64,000 bases of DNA from Actinotignum schaalii FB123-CNA-2 (GCF_000411135.1 NZ_KE150262.1:842824-906823); one strand, 5' to 3'. Shown: positions 39,632 to 49,367, numbered from the stretch's first letter. Numbers and translations are program-made. Notes: generated from the sequence alone by a model not told the origin.

Positions 39632-40672
39632 CTACTTCGCAGCTTTCTCAATAAGCGGCGTCAGCTTATCCAAGGCCCACAGCTGCGCGGCCGGGGTGCC
39701 CAGTGAGAACGCATTGGAGAGGTCACCGTCCACCACGAAGGCGTGGCCGGCAGCAACCGCCGGGACCTTCTGCCAGGTGGCGTCGTCGGTAATCTGCGCG
39801 GTATCAATGAAAATCGGGAACGCCGCAATAAGGTCCGCGTCAATAGCATCGAGCTGCTCGGCGGAAAGCTGCACGGCAAAACCACTATCGGCGGTGGCCA
39901 GCTCCTGAACCTTCGGGTTCTGCACGAAGCCCAGCTTCGTCATGAACTCCAGGCGAGTATCACCCTTCAGGTAAGCGCCCCAACCCTCAGAGGTCTTGGT
40001 CGCCACCGTCACAGACTTTCCCTTCCAATCGGGGTGCGCGGCAGTGACCTCGGAGAACTTCTTCTCCACCGCATCCAGCTGCGCCGCGGCTGCCTTCGGC
40101 TTACCCAGCGCCGCACCGATCATGGTGACCTGGTCCTTGGTGGAGGTCAGCCAATTATCCGCGCCCTCCGGCAGCGAGACCGTCGTCGCGATCTGGGAAA
40201 GCTTATCGTGGCGTTCCTTATCGCCCGACGTCTTCACATCGAGAATAAGATCCGGCTTGAGCGCCGCGATCTTCTCATAGGAAAGCTCCATGGTGCCCAG
40301 AATCTCCGGGGCCTTCTCATAGGATTCGCTCACCCACGGGCCAACGCCATTACCACCGAAAGCCAGCCAGTCGGCCGCGCCCACCGGCTGCACGCCCAGC
40401 GAGAGCGCCACTTCGGCATCGCCCCAGCCCAGAGCGACCACGCGCTGCGGGGCTTCCTTGACGGTAACGGGACCGAACTTCGTGTCAATCGTCGCGGGGA
40501 ACACGGCCTCGGTTGCGGCGCTCCCGTCCGCTGCGGAGCTTGTCGCCGCGGAGGAGGAGGCAGTGGACGCCGAGGAATTGGCAGAATCATTACTCTTCTG
40601 AGAACCGCATCCGGCAAAAGCCAGGCAAGCCACCAGGACGGTGCCTGCCCACGCGGTCAGGGACTTCTTCAT
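39632..40672 (-). CDS. Iron-siderophore ABC transporter substrate-binding lipoprotein
   Basis: FecB/FepB-family binding protein, 346 residues from ATG 40672, which has GAAAGGAAG in front. Lipobox FAGC, then a Ser/Ala-rich tether. The binding fold starts with DTKFGPVTVKEAPQRVVALGWGD and includes ALKPDLILDVKTSG and KVPAVAAGHAFVVDGD. It is divergent from two permeases and an ATPase of the matching family. Substrate is probably a ferric siderophore; the exact chelate cannot be read from sequence. Confidence 0.88.
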   Translation of the reverse strand: MKKSLTAWAGTVLVACLAFAGCGSQKSNDSANSSASTASSSAATSSAADGSAATEAVFPATIDTKFGPVTVKEAPQRVVALGWGDAEVALSLGVQPVGAADWLAFGGNGVGPWVSESYEKAPEILGTMELSYEKIAALKPDLILDVKTSGDKERHDKLSQIATTVSLPEGADNWLTSTKDQVTMIGAALGKPKAAAAQLDAVEKKFSEVTAAHPDWKGKSVTVATKTSEGWGAYLKGDTRLEFMTKLGFVQNPKVQELATADSGFAVQLSAEQLDAIDADLIAAFPIFIDTAQITDDATWQKVPAVAAGHAFVVDGDLSNAFSLGTPAAQLWALDKLTPLIEKAAK

Positions 40673-40785
40673 AACTTCCTTTCGTGGATGCCGCACTCGC
40701 GGCCGAACACACCTGCGGCTGCGGTGGTCGTGTGGTTGTCACTGAAACCACAGATGCCCTATTAGGATACGCTGGCGTTGTTTAA

Positions 40786-40804
40786 TTGGGGTAGCCTGTT
40801 CTCG
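40786..40804. promoter_or_regulatory. Possible DtxR/IdeR iron box in the divergent promoter
   Basis: TTGGGGTAGCCTGTTCTCG agrees with the DtxR consensus at 12 of 19 positions. It covers a -10-like TAGCCT at 40792-40797, ten bases before the ATG of the first permease. A weaker second site starts at 40762. Iron-dependent repression is inferred from this and from the gene content. Confidence 0.35.
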
Positions 40805-40806
40805 TT

Positions 40807-41943
40807 ATGAACAGCACTGTCCACCACCGTTTTTCGGTACGACGCCGCGCCTGTCCCGCCCCCGCGCATTCCGAAGACAACCGGAACCCCGGCATGGCTC
40901 CCGCCGCGGCTGACCACGCCGTTCGCCGTGCCCCCGGCCGCGCCATCGCGCGCCGGCGCTCCGCGGCTCTTATCGCCGGGGTGATCGCTGTTCTTGTACT
41001 GGCCATTCTCTCCATCTGCATCGGCGCCCGCCCCATTTCCCCGGGAACACTGTTTACTATTCTTTCCGGTGCAGACCGCGATTCCATGGACGCGCAAGCA
41101 GTGCTTACTTTGCGCCCGCCGCGCACCATCGCAGCTATTGCCATCGGCGCAGCCCTCGGGGTTGCGGGCGCTCTTATCCAGGCGATTTCCCGCAATCCGC
41201 TGGCTGAGCCGGGGATCCTCGGGGTTTCGGCCGGCGCCGGTTTTGCGGTCACCCTCGCCATCGCGCTCGGGGGCATCAGCCGGCCGAGCATGTACATGTG
41301 GTGGGCGGTGGTAGGTGCACTCGCGGCTACCGCAGCGGTTCTCCTTATCGGATCGCACCGTGGGGGTCGTGCGGATCCGGTTCGTCTCATCCTGGCCGGG
41401 GTGGCGCTTTCTGCTGTGCTCAACGGCACCGTGGGGGTGCTACGCCTCGCTGACCCGCGCACCTTCAACGAAATCCTCGTCTGGACGGCCGGCACGTTGG
41501 AAAACCGCCCCTGGGAGGTGATTCTGCCGGTCCTCCCGCTTCTCGCTCTCGGGCTCATCGTGGCCGCCGCACTCACCCCGGCTCTCAATATCATCGCCCT
41601 CGGTGACGATACCGCCCGCGCCCTCGGCGCGAACGTCACCGCGATCCGCCTGGCCGGTATTGCGGCGATGACGCTCCTCACCGGCGGGGCGGTTGCTATT
41701 GCCGGCCCCATCTCTTTCATCGGGCTCATGGCACCGCACGCCATCCGTTCCTTTGCTGGCGCGGATCAACGATGGGTCGTGGGACTGTCCGCGATCTGGG
41801 CGCCAGCCCTGCTCCTGGCCTCGGATATCCTCGCGCGCATTATCCTCCCCAGCGGTGAACTTCCCGTCTCCGTGGTGAGCGCTTTCCTGGGTGCCCCGGT
41901 TCTTATCTCCCTCGTCCGCCGGCGAAAGGCTTTCGCGCTATGA
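40807..41943 (+). CDS. Iron-siderophore ABC permease 1 (FecCD family)
   Basis: 378 residues with a positively charged N-terminus and about nine to ten helices. Family motifs: LRPPRTIAAIAIGAALGVAG, read as LRPPRTIAAI and GAALGVAG; AISRNPLAEPGILGVSAGAG; and GPISFIGLMAPHAIR for ATPase contact. The start at ATG 40807 lacks a Shine-Dalgarno and lies at the expected transcription start. The second permease overlaps by 4 bases. Acts with the second permease as a heterodimer. Confidence 0.92.
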   Translation: MNSTVHHRFSVRRRACPAPAHSEDNRNPGMAPAAADHAVRRAPGRAIARRRSAALIAGVIAVLVLAILSICIGARPISPGTLFTILSGADRDSMDAQAVLTLRPPRTIAAIAIGAALGVAGALIQAISRNPLAEPGILGVSAGAGFAVTLAIALGGISRPSMYMWWAVVGALAATAAVLLIGSHRGGRADPVRLILAGVALSAVLNGTVGVLRLADPRTFNEILVWTAGTLENRPWEVILPVLPLLALGLIVAAALTPALNIIALGDDTARALGANVTAIRLAGIAAMTLLTGGAVAIAGPISFIGLMAPHAIRSFAGADQRWVVGLSAIWAPALLLASDILARIILPSGELPVSVVSAFLGAPVLISLVRRRKAFAL

Positions 41944-43085
41944 GTATGTTGCCGCAGCCTGCGGCGCTCAAGTCCACAGCCGCGTATTCCGCCGCGCCGT
42001 ATACGAGTGCCGCGCCCCAGTCCGCTCCCGAAGCGCCAGTAACCGCCCGGTCCCGGCGTTCTCGCTACTCCGCTATACGACGCCGCCGCCGTTCCCGCCT
42101 GGTTGCGGCTGTGGTGAGTCTCGCCCTGGTGGTCGGCGGCCTCGGCGCCCTGCTCCTCGGGGACTTACCCCTGAGCCTGGGCGAGGTGGCCGCCTGCTTC
42201 ACCCCGGATTCGATACGCGCGGTTGCCGCAGGTGAGGGGGATTTTGCGGCCCAGGTGGTTCTGACGTGGCGCCTGCCACGGATCCTCGCCGCCGTGGTTT
42301 TCGGGGCAGCGCTCGGGCTGTCGGGTGCACTCTTCCAAATTCTCACCCGTAACCCGCTCGGTTCGCCGGATATTATCGGCTTCAATGCTGGTGCCTATAC
42401 CGGCGTTATTCTCACCCGGACATTCCTCGTGGGCGGAGCCCTTGCCGTGAGTATGGGCGCGCTGGCAGGTGGCGTCGTCGTCGGAATAATTATTTATGTG
42501 CTGGCCTACCGGCATGGCGTGTCCGGATTCCGTCTCATTATTGTGGGGATTGGTATGACGGCGATGCTCAGCGCGGTGAATACCTGGCTGCTGTTGCGGG
42601 CTTCGGATGAGGTGGCGCTGAGCCTTGCGGTGTGGGGCGCGGGAACGCTCGGGCAGGCCTCGTGGGCGAATGTGGGGCCGGCGGTGGGAATTCTTGGGTG
42701 CCTGGTGCCGTTGGTGGTCTGTTGCGTGCGGCCGTTGCGGCAACTGGAATTGGGCGACGCCGCCGCAGCTGCGCACGGCTTGCCGGTCGAGAGGGCTCGC
42801 CGGGGGATCATCGCGGTCGGTATCGCTTTGACATGTGTGGTGACGGCGGCGGCCGGACCTATTGCTTTTGTGGCCTTGGCTGCTCCGCAGGTGGGGCGGG
42901 TGACGGCCGGGCGACGCGGAATTTCGCTCGTGCATAGCGCGTTGGCGGGTTCCTCGATTTTGTTCCTGGCTGATCTGTTTGCGCAATTTGCGCTAGCTCG
43001 GCCGGTTCCGGTGGGTGCGATTACCACGGTGGTCGGTGGCCTCTACGTGCTGGTTGTGGTGATATCGCAACGGAAGGGGCGATAA
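41940..43085 (+). CDS. Iron-siderophore ABC permease 2 (FecCD family)
   Basis: 381 residues, FepG-like partner. Motifs: WRLPRILAAVVFGAALGLSG split around RILAAVVFGAALGLSG, LTRNPLGSPDIIGFNAGAYTG, and GPIAFVALAAPQVGR. An N-terminal extension of about 45 polar residues precedes the first helix. ATGA overlap with permease 1 and a 2-base gap to the ATPase gene show a single operon. Confidence 0.92.
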   Translation: MSMLPQPAALKSTAAYSAAPYTSAAPQSAPEAPVTARSRRSRYSAIRRRRRSRLVAAVVSLALVVGGLGALLLGDLPLSLGEVAACFTPDSIRAVAAGEGDFAAQVVLTWRLPRILAAVVFGAALGLSGALFQILTRNPLGSPDIIGFNAGAYTGVILTRTFLVGGALAVSMGALAGGVVVGIIIYVLAYRHGVSGFRLIIVGIGMTAMLSAVNTWLLLRASDEVALSLAVWGAGTLGQASWANVGPAVGILGCLVPLVVCCVRPLRQLELGDAAAAAHGLPVERARRGIIAVGIALTCVVTAAAGPIAFVALAAPQVGRVTAGRRGISLVHSALAGSSILFLADLFAQFALARPVPVGAITTVVGGLYVLVVVISQRKGR

Positions 43086-43087
43086 AT

Positions 43088-43912
43088 ATGCGCGAGAACG
43101 TAAATGTGTATGTCGGTGCTTCTGCCGGTGTGGCGCGGCTGCGCGGGGAGAATCTGTGTCTCGGTTACGGCGATGTGGCGGTGGCGCGGGATTTGAATGT
43201 GGTGATTCCGGATGGTTCGTTCACGGTTATTGTGGGGGCGAACGGGTGCGGGAAGTCCACGCTGCTGCGCGGTTTGGCGCGGTTGCTTTCGCCGGCGCGC
43301 GGCCGGGTGCTGCTGGATGGACGGGATATCGCGGCCTTGGGTTCGCGGGATTTCGCGCGGGAACTGGCGTTGTTGCCGCAGTCGCCGCATATTCCGGAGG
43401 GGATTACGGTTGCCGAGCTGGTGGGCCGGGGGCGCTATCCGCACCAGGGTTTGTTTGCGCGGCCTTCGGTGCGTGATGAGGAGGCGGTTGCTCGGGCTTT
43501 GGCTGCCACGGGAACCACGGATTTCGCCGACGCGCTGCTGGGGGAGCTCTCGGGTGGGGAGCGCCAGCGAGTGTGGGTGGCGATGGTTCTGGCTCAAGAT
43601 ACACCGATTATTTTTTTGGACGAGCCGACGACGTATTTAGATATCGCCTACCAGATTGAGCTTCTGGACTTGTGTGCTCGCCTGAATCGGGAGGGGCGGA
43701 CTTTGGTTGCGGTTCTGCATGATTTGAATCAGGCGGCGCGTTATGCCACCCATGTCATCGCGATGAAGGATGGGCGTATTGCCCTTTCGGGTTCTGCTGC
43801 TGAGGTTTTCACTCCCGAAAATATTGCGGAGATTTATGGGCTGGCCGCTGTGGTTATCCCGGATCCGGTGACGGGCACCCCGATGGTTGTGCCGGTTTCG
43901 GCAGGGATTTAG
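43088..43912 (+). CDS. Iron-siderophore ABC transporter ATPase
   Basis: 274-residue FepC-type ATPase: Walker A GANGCGKST, Q-loop LLPQSPHIPEG, signature LSGGERQR, Walker B IIFLDEPTTYLD and the switch histidine in VLHDLNQA, all typical of siderophore importers. The last gene of the operon; it ends 3 bases inside the convergent YggS-like gene, whose stop it overlaps. Confidence 0.93.
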   Translation: MRENVNVYVGASAGVARLRGENLCLGYGDVAVARDLNVVIPDGSFTVIVGANGCGKSTLLRGLARLLSPARGRVLLDGRDIAALGSRDFARELALLPQSPHIPEGITVAELVGRGRYPHQGLFARPSVRDEEAVARALAATGTTDFADALLGELSGGERQRVWVAMVLAQDTPIIFLDEPTTYLDIAYQIELLDLCARLNREGRTLVAVLHDLNQAARYATHVIAMKDGRIALSGSAAEVFTPENIAEIYGLAAVVIPDPVTGTPMVVPVSAGI

Positions 43913-44769
43913 GCTGCGGGCCGGGGTCCGAAGATGGCGCTGCCGACGCGTACTTGGGTGGAACCTTCAGCCACGGCGATACCCATATCGTGGGTCATGC
44001 CCATGGAGAGTTCTCGCACGGTGGGGTGCTCGCCTTGGAGCTTGTCCCGCAGATCGCGCACGAGGGCGAAAGAGTGGGCGATGTCCCGCACATCAGTGGT
44101 ATTGGCTCCGATCGTCATGAGACCGTCTACCCGCAGATGGGGGAGTTGCGCAATCTGGCCCACAAGTTCTTCTACCCGCTCCGGGTCGGCCCCGTATTGG
44201 CTGGTCGCTCCGGAGGAATTGACTTGCACGTAAATAGAGAAGGGACCGCGGGCGTGGCCTTCTTCGCGCAGGCGGCCCTGGAGCCGGTTGAGGCGCTGGG
44301 CTAATTTGAGACTGTCCACCGTTTCGATGCAATCGGCCAGTTCGAGGGCCCGCCCGGCTTTATTGGATTGCACGTGGCCGATGACATGGGTCCAGTGGGG
44401 CGGGTTTCCGGCACTGGACGGGGCGATACCGTTGCCTTCCCAGGTGCTGGCGTCGTGGATGAGGCGTGCCGATGATTCCACATCCGTTCCGGGTATTGCG
44501 AGTTGGGCTTCTACCTCCTGGAGTTGTTGGATGAAATTCTGGCCCATGAGGCGGGAGCCGGCGGCGAGGGCGGCGCGGATGGCGGTGATGGGCTGGTGTT
44601 TCACCACGATTTGGAGCCGAGCGGTGCCCAGCGGTATTCCTGCAGCTTCTTCCGCTCCACGCAGGGCGTCACGCACCAGGTTGATGCGCCCGGGGATCTC
44701 CTCCGCGGTCGGGGTAACGCCGGAAAGTTCAGCAAGGCGAGCAAGCTTGTCATGCTCCGTATATGTCAT
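43909..44769 (-). CDS. YggS/PROSC-family pyridoxal phosphate-binding protein
   Basis: Single-domain alanine-racemase-fold protein that controls PLP homeostasis. 286 residues from ATG 44769 (MTYTEHDKLARL). The likely PLP lysine is in VVKHQPITAIRAA, followed by the family stretch MGQNFIQQL (usually GENYVQE), HVIGHVQSNKAGRAL, VNSSGATSQYGAD and LSMGMTHDMGIAV, ending VRVGSAIFG. The longer ORF from 44871 runs through probable promoter sequence. Substitutions in the GENY motif are unusual but conservative. Confidence 0.88.
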   Translation of the reverse strand: MTYTEHDKLARLAELSGVTPTAEEIPGRINLVRDALRGAEEAAGIPLGTARLQIVVKHQPITAIRAALAAGSRLMGQNFIQQLQEVEAQLAIPGTDVESSARLIHDASTWEGNGIAPSSAGNPPHWTHVIGHVQSNKAGRALELADCIETVDSLKLAQRLNRLQGRLREEGHARGPFSIYVQVNSSGATSQYGADPERVEELVGQIAQLPHLRVDGLMTIGANTTDVRDIAHSFALVRDLRDKLQGEHPTVRELSMGMTHDMGIAVAEGSTQVRVGSAIFGPRPAA

Positions 44770-44925
44770 GGTTTGTGTCAACTCCACAGGTATCGGGTAT
44801 CCGCCGCTGTTTATAGTAGGTCTCTGTGCCGCGAACTGGTGACATGGTCTCAGAACTGGCGCATTGTTCACCGAATTCGCATATATCTCATTACCGGGGT
44901 AGCGGTGGCAGGTGCAGTAGCTGCC

Positions 44926-47697
44926 TCATAGTTCTCCCACGCTAATAATGTCGAGGATGGCGTGCCCGGCAGTATCGCTTGCCTCAAGGTCCACGACTGC
45001 CCAGAATCCCCAGGAGTTGTCACCTGCGCCGTCGTCAAAAACTTGACGCACTAACCAGGCGCGCAGGCGCCCGGTTGCAGAAGTCAGGTTGTCCATAACG
45101 CTATCCACGTGCTCCGCAGGGACGCCGGCGGTGATGAAATCGGCTCGGTCGGGGTGTTCCAGCATGGTGACGAGTTGGGCGGAACGCGCTTCGGGCCCGA
45201 TGCCGATTTCCTGGTAGGAATCGAAATAGGCGTCGGTAGCATCCATCCAGGTGTCGCCATCCCAGACCGGCCCGCCCACCCAGAGCGGGATGCCATCCCC
45301 GCGGGCCACTCCGGCTCCGTCATCCAGGGCCGCGCGATCAAGCCAGTCGAGATTTTCGTGTGCCACGGCTTCCACGAAGCGGAAAAGCGCATTGCGGATG
45401 GAGACCCGCAGTGCGTGTGGGCTGCGCGAGAGCGTGACCTTGCCATCCTCATCCGCCCCGAAAGCGCGCTCGCGGGCGCCACCTGTGCTGCTGTCAAGAT
45501 TGGCGATCTCCGTGGCGGTGATACGGCCATCGCGCAGGGCTTCCCATTCGTCCAGCAAACTGGAATCCACCGAGCGCACCAGGCCTCCCAGCCAGTTGGT
45601 CATGTCTTCAAGATCTGGGGTGCGAGCTTCCAGGGGAACGGTTTGGCGCAGCGCTTTGTAGGTATCTGTTAGATAACGCAGTAGGGTTCCTTCGGAACGG
45701 GCCAGGTCATAGCGGGAAATAAACTCAGAGAAGGTGATCGCGTTTTCGATCATTTCCCGCACGATGGACTTGGGGGAGAGCTGGAAATCATCCACCCAGG
45801 GGTTGGTCTGCCGGTAGATTTGAAGCGCCGCGCCGAGTTCTTCCGCGAGCGGTTGCGGCCAGGTTATTTTATCTGCTTCGGCCATGCGTTCGTCATAGCC
45901 GATGCCCGCGGCTTTCATGCGCCCGATGGCGCGCCCACGCGCTGCGCGTTCCTGCGCGTACAGAACCTGCATGGGGTTATCCTGAACCGCCTCGATAACC
46001 GAAATAACATCGAGGGCGTACTCCGGACTATCCGGGTCAAGGATATCCAGCGCGGCCAGCGCGAAGGGTGCCAGCGGCTGGTTCAAGGAGAAATCATAGG
46101 GAACTTCACGCGTGTATTCGATGGGGGAGTGCCCTGGATGCTCGGCCAGCCATTGCGGAGTGTGGTGGATGATCACCCCGGCGCGCTCCAGAGACATATA
46201 AATGCGGGTGGCTTGGCGAATCAATTGATTGGACGCTGTGCGCGGTTCGTGATTATCCGTGAGTAACGTGGTGATGGCCGCCACGTTATCCCCCGGGCGT
46301 TGGAACAAATTGAGCATGAGCGAGTGGGAGACTCGCATCTGGGACGTAAGAGTTTCCGGAGCGGCACCCTTGAGATACTCAAAAGTTTTTTCCGACCACA
46401 GCACCGTATTTTCCGGGGGTTTCTTCTTTTGAATGCGACGCTGCTTGACCGGATCATCCCCGGCGCGGGCCACCAGCCGCGCATTTTCAATTTCAAATTC
46501 GGGTGCTTGCACGATCACATCACCCTTAGTATCGAATCCGGCCCGCCCGGCCCGGCCCGCGATCTGGTGGAATTCACGCGCGCTCAGGTGGCGACTGCGT
46601 TGGCCATCAAATTTAGCCAGCCCGGTCATCACAACAGTGCGAATAGGCACGTTAATGCCGACCCCGAGGGTATCTGTACCGGAAATAACCGGAAGCAGGC
46701 CCGCCTGTGCCAGTTTTTCCACGAGCCGCCGGTAGCGGGGGAGAAGGCCCGCGTGGTGCACGCCAATACCGGAACGGAGCAGCTTGGAGAGAATTTTCCC
46801 GAAACCGGGGCCGAAGGAAAAATCCCCGAGGGCTTCGTGGATGCGGGCTTTCTGTTCCTTGGAAACGAGGGCGTGGGTGAGGAGGGCTTGGGCCTGAGCC
46901 ACCGCTTCTCGCTGAGAAAAATGCACCACATATACAGGCGCCCGATGCGTGGAGGTGAGTTCCAGGAGGAGTTCGCCGAGCGGCTGATAGGAATAGGAGA
47001 AGGACAGCGGTACCGGCCGTTCTGCGTTACTCATGAGTTCGACGGCGCGCCCGGTGCGCTTCTCAAGATCCTCCGCCAGCCAGGTGGTATCCCCCAGGGT
47101 GGCGGAGAGGAGTACTTGCTGTGTGTGGGTGAGTTCCAGAAGTGGAACTTGCCAGGCCCAACCGCGCTGCGGATCGGAGTAGTAGTGGAATTCATCCTGG
47201 ACCAGCGCGCCGATATCCGCCGCCGCACCATCACGCAAACTGAGGTTCGCCACGATTTCCGCGGTGGCGCACACCACGGGAGCGCCGGCATTAATGGTGG
47301 AATCCCCGGTCACCATCCCCACGTTATCCGCACCGAAAACATTGATGAGCTCGAAAAACTTCTCTGATACTAAAGCTTTGAGAGGCGCGGTGTAATACGC
47401 GGTTTTTCCGCGCGCGAGCCCGCAGAAAATGGCGGTGAGTGCGATGAGTGATTTCCCCGAGCCGGTGGGCGTGGAAACAATCATATGAGCATCATCAATA
47501 GCGGCGAGCAGCGCTTCTTCCTGATGGGGGTAAAGCGGCCGCCCGGTGCTTTCCGCCCACTGGGTGAAAGCCTCATAAAGCGCATCATCAGGCGGGTTGA
47601 GCCCATACTTATCCTCCAGAAGGTCCAGGGCAACATTGAGTTGTGGACGAGGGCGCAGCGCCGCGGCCCCGGGCTGATCTGACTGTTGTGAACTCAT
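44926..47697 (-). CDS. Ski2-like DEAD/DEAH-box RNA helicase with DUF3516
   Basis: 923 residues. Helicase core: Q-region YPHQEEAL, Walker A TPTGSGKSL, motif II in VQDEFHYY, SATLGDT (motif III), and HQIAGRAGRAG (motif VI). The rest is the C-terminal DUF3516 region of the actinobacterial family. The motif II reads DEFH rather than DEVH. Probable role in RNA processing or decay in the cytosol. ATG 47697 begins MSSQQSDQPG; its 5' flank is the CRISPR relic. Confidence 0.9.
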   Translation of the reverse strand: MSSQQSDQPGAAALRPRPQLNVALDLLEDKYGLNPPDDALYEAFTQWAESTGRPLYPHQEEALLAAIDDAHMIVSTPTGSGKSLIALTAIFCGLARGKTAYYTAPLKALVSEKFFELINVFGADNVGMVTGDSTINAGAPVVCATAEIVANLSLRDGAAADIGALVQDEFHYYSDPQRGWAWQVPLLELTHTQQVLLSATLGDTTWLAEDLEKRTGRAVELMSNAERPVPLSFSYSYQPLGELLLELTSTHRAPVYVVHFSQREAVAQAQALLTHALVSKEQKARIHEALGDFSFGPGFGKILSKLLRSGIGVHHAGLLPRYRRLVEKLAQAGLLPVISGTDTLGVGINVPIRTVVMTGLAKFDGQRSRHLSAREFHQIAGRAGRAGFDTKGDVIVQAPEFEIENARLVARAGDDPVKQRRIQKKKPPENTVLWSEKTFEYLKGAAPETLTSQMRVSHSLMLNLFQRPGDNVAAITTLLTDNHEPRTASNQLIRQATRIYMSLERAGVIIHHTPQWLAEHPGHSPIEYTREVPYDFSLNQPLAPFALAALDILDPDSPEYALDVISVIEAVQDNPMQVLYAQERAARGRAIGRMKAAGIGYDERMAEADKITWPQPLAEELGAALQIYRQTNPWVDDFQLSPKSIVREMIENAITFSEFISRYDLARSEGTLLRYLTDTYKALRQTVPLEARTPDLEDMTNWLGGLVRSVDSSLLDEWEALRDGRITATEIANLDSSTGGARERAFGADEDGKVTLSRSPHALRVSIRNALFRFVEAVAHENLDWLDRAALDDGAGVARGDGIPLWVGGPVWDGDTWMDATDAYFDSYQEIGIGPEARSAQLVTMLEHPDRADFITAGVPAEHVDSVMDNLTSATGRLRAWLVRQVFDDGAGDNSWGFWAVVDLEASDTAGHAILDIISVGEL

Positions 47698-47825
47698 GAC
47701 TTAAGGGTGCCACACTCCTACGACATAAAAATTTGCCGGAACTGATGGCGAGGTGTGCGTCCAGTAAATTCTGGGGAAAGATAGCAATGTGACCGCGTTC
47801 GAATCTTTCCTGTACAGACGGGACT

Positions 47826-47980
47826 CGCGCGCTGTATCTGCTGCGGGTACCGGCAGTCTCACTCTTATGTACGACGCCGCCGCTCGTGAGCAAGGCTTCG
47901 CTTTGCGCAGCACGGGAACCGGCAGTCGCCCTGTTGTTGATTTGGATGGCATGCTGGTTATTGGTATGGGTGTGAAGGAT
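47826..47980 (+). pseudogene. cas2e gene fragment
   Basis: Codes for AVSAAGTGSLTLMYDAAARE and QGFALRSTGTGSRPV, then VDLDGMLVIGMG, nearly identical to residues about 35-90 of the intact Cas2 (30361-30840). The N-terminal part is missing or scrambled (VGVVSARVRDNLWE is lost), and the C-terminal extension is replaced by a CRISPR repeat. It is the last piece of another cas operon. Confidence 0.85.
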
Positions 47981-47986
47981 GCGGCT

Positions 47987-48138
47987 CTCTTCCCCGCACG
48001 AGCGGGGGTAATTCCCGCGGGGCAGGCGGTCACCGTCACCAAGCTGGTCTCTTCCCTGCGCGAGCGAGGGTCGTGCCGGGCGGGTCCTAGAGGGATACCA
48101 CGGCAACAGCTCTTCCCTGCGCGAGCGAGGGTGGTGCA
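47987..48138 (+). CRISPR. Decayed CRISPR array, three repeats and two spacers
   Basis: Repeats at 47987-48015 (28 of 29 identical to the main array), 48049-48077 and 48110-48138; spacers of 33 and 32 nt. The last two repeats share changes (CCCT for CCCC; GAGGG for GGGGG), so they descend from a separate array. Orientation follows the cas2 fragment with no leader left, so the array is probably silent. Confidence 0.9.
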
Positions 48139-48398
48139 GGGGCGTGGAAGCGGGGGTGTGATGTCGCGCCGGGCAAGTGCCCATAGACCCTTAATCTCCG
48201 GGTTAAGGGTTGCCGCAATCGCGCGGGATACCGTTGGTAGGACGGCGAAAAGCGCGGTATCTCGCGCCTATGCGGTAGTTGGGAAGGTGGTGTGAGGGAG
48301 GAAACAGCCTCAGGCAGGCTTCTGAACTTGCGCTGGGTGGGAACCCTGGGTAAAGTATCTATTCGTCGCCGCGGGCGGCGAACATAAAAGAATAACGA

Positions 48399-48471
<73 letters not shown>

Positions 48472-48477
48472 CAATCC

Positions 48478-48506
48478 GCTCCGCAGCTTCGGCTGCGGAG
48501 CTTTTT
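48478..48506 (+). terminator. Terminator of tRNA-Lys
   Basis: GCTCCGCAGC with loop TTCG and GCTGCGGAGC, followed by TTTTT: a perfect 10-bp stem and tetraloop 7 bases after the tRNA. Confidence 0.95.
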
Positions 48507-48700
48507 CATGCCAAAATTGGCTACGGGCACATTCTACCCGGGGTACAATACTCCGTCTACCTCCATCCAATGCATCTGAGCAGGCCGTGTTAGAAGCCTG
48601 TTCCTGCTACGCGCAGGGCGAAATTGCGGATCTACCCGATAACCATCTAAGCGACACCTGTCGCGTTATTCTTGAGGGTGGACTCAGTGGAGGAGTATTG

Positions 48701-49141
48701 ATGAGTGACTGTCCCTATTTCCGGATTTCTAAGAGTGGCTTGATTGCGCTCGCGGGCGGGGTGTGGTGCCTGGCGGGAGTGAATGTCGCGCGCATCGGAG
48801 TGGAGAGTTTTGCGGATTCTACCGTGGGTGCGCCGTGGATCTGCCTGCTGCCCCCGCTCGTTTTTGCCGCCTTTGGGGCAATGTTTACCAAAGTTGCCGG
48901 GAAGCATATCCGGCGCATTCGCTCCCATCCCCGGCCAGCGCGACCCTTGTGGCATTTCTTCGACCTGCGCTCCTACCTTGTTATGGCCATCATGATGGGT
49001 GGCGGAATTGGCCTGCGCATCAGCGGAGTGCTGCCCGACTCCTTCATTGCCTTTTTCTACACCGGATTGGGGGCTGCCCTGGCCGCCGCGGGACTGCTGT
49101 TCTTCGGTGCTTTCATTCGCGATGTTCGCCGCGGTCAGTGA
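48701..49141 (+). CDS. Hypothetical membrane protein
   Basis: 146 residues with four hydrophobic segments (about 15-35, 42-65, 88-108, 115-135) and a basic loop HIRRIRSHPRPARP. GGAGGAG lies 6 bases before ATG 48701. The frame is open further upstream across the tRNA, which cannot be coding. No family recognised; possibly an actinobacterial small membrane protein of unknown role. Confidence 0.7.
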   Translation: MSDCPYFRISKSGLIALAGGVWCLAGVNVARIGVESFADSTVGAPWICLLPPLVFAAFGAMFTKVAGKHIRRIRSHPRPARPLWHFFDLRSYLVMAIMMGGGIGLRISGVLPDSFIAFFYTGLGAALAAAGLLFFGAFIRDVRRGQ

Positions 49142-49203
49142 TGTGCGGTGCGATGATCGCTGTGCCATACATTCGCAGGCTTGCGATATCTACGCTCTCC
49201 AAA

Positions 49204-49224
49204 GCTGAGTGCTATTGACTCAAC
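49204..49224. promoter_or_regulatory. HAIR-like element (HspR operator) upstream of hsp20
   Basis: GCTGAGT-N7-ACTCAAC matches the HAIR consensus CTTGAGT-N7-ACTCAAG at 11 of 14 fixed positions, with correct spacing. It overlaps a second inverted repeat CTCAA-N6-TTGAG (49219-49234). HspR control of hsp20 genes is known in other Actinobacteria. Confidence 0.6.
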
Positions 49225-49367
49225 TACTATTGAGCCTAGAGTGAACAATTACATATGAGCGGAACAAAGATAAGCCTGTGGGGGTTGGGATTGATGTCAG
49301 GGCGATAGGCCCGGGCGCCGAAAGGCGCGCGGCGTCGTCGTTCATAGAAGTGAAAGAAGGATTGACC

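Noticed and set aside
47789-48295. A 168-codon open frame
   Set aside because: It joins a cas2 fragment to CRISPR repeats and intergenic DNA. Only the fragment has coding history.
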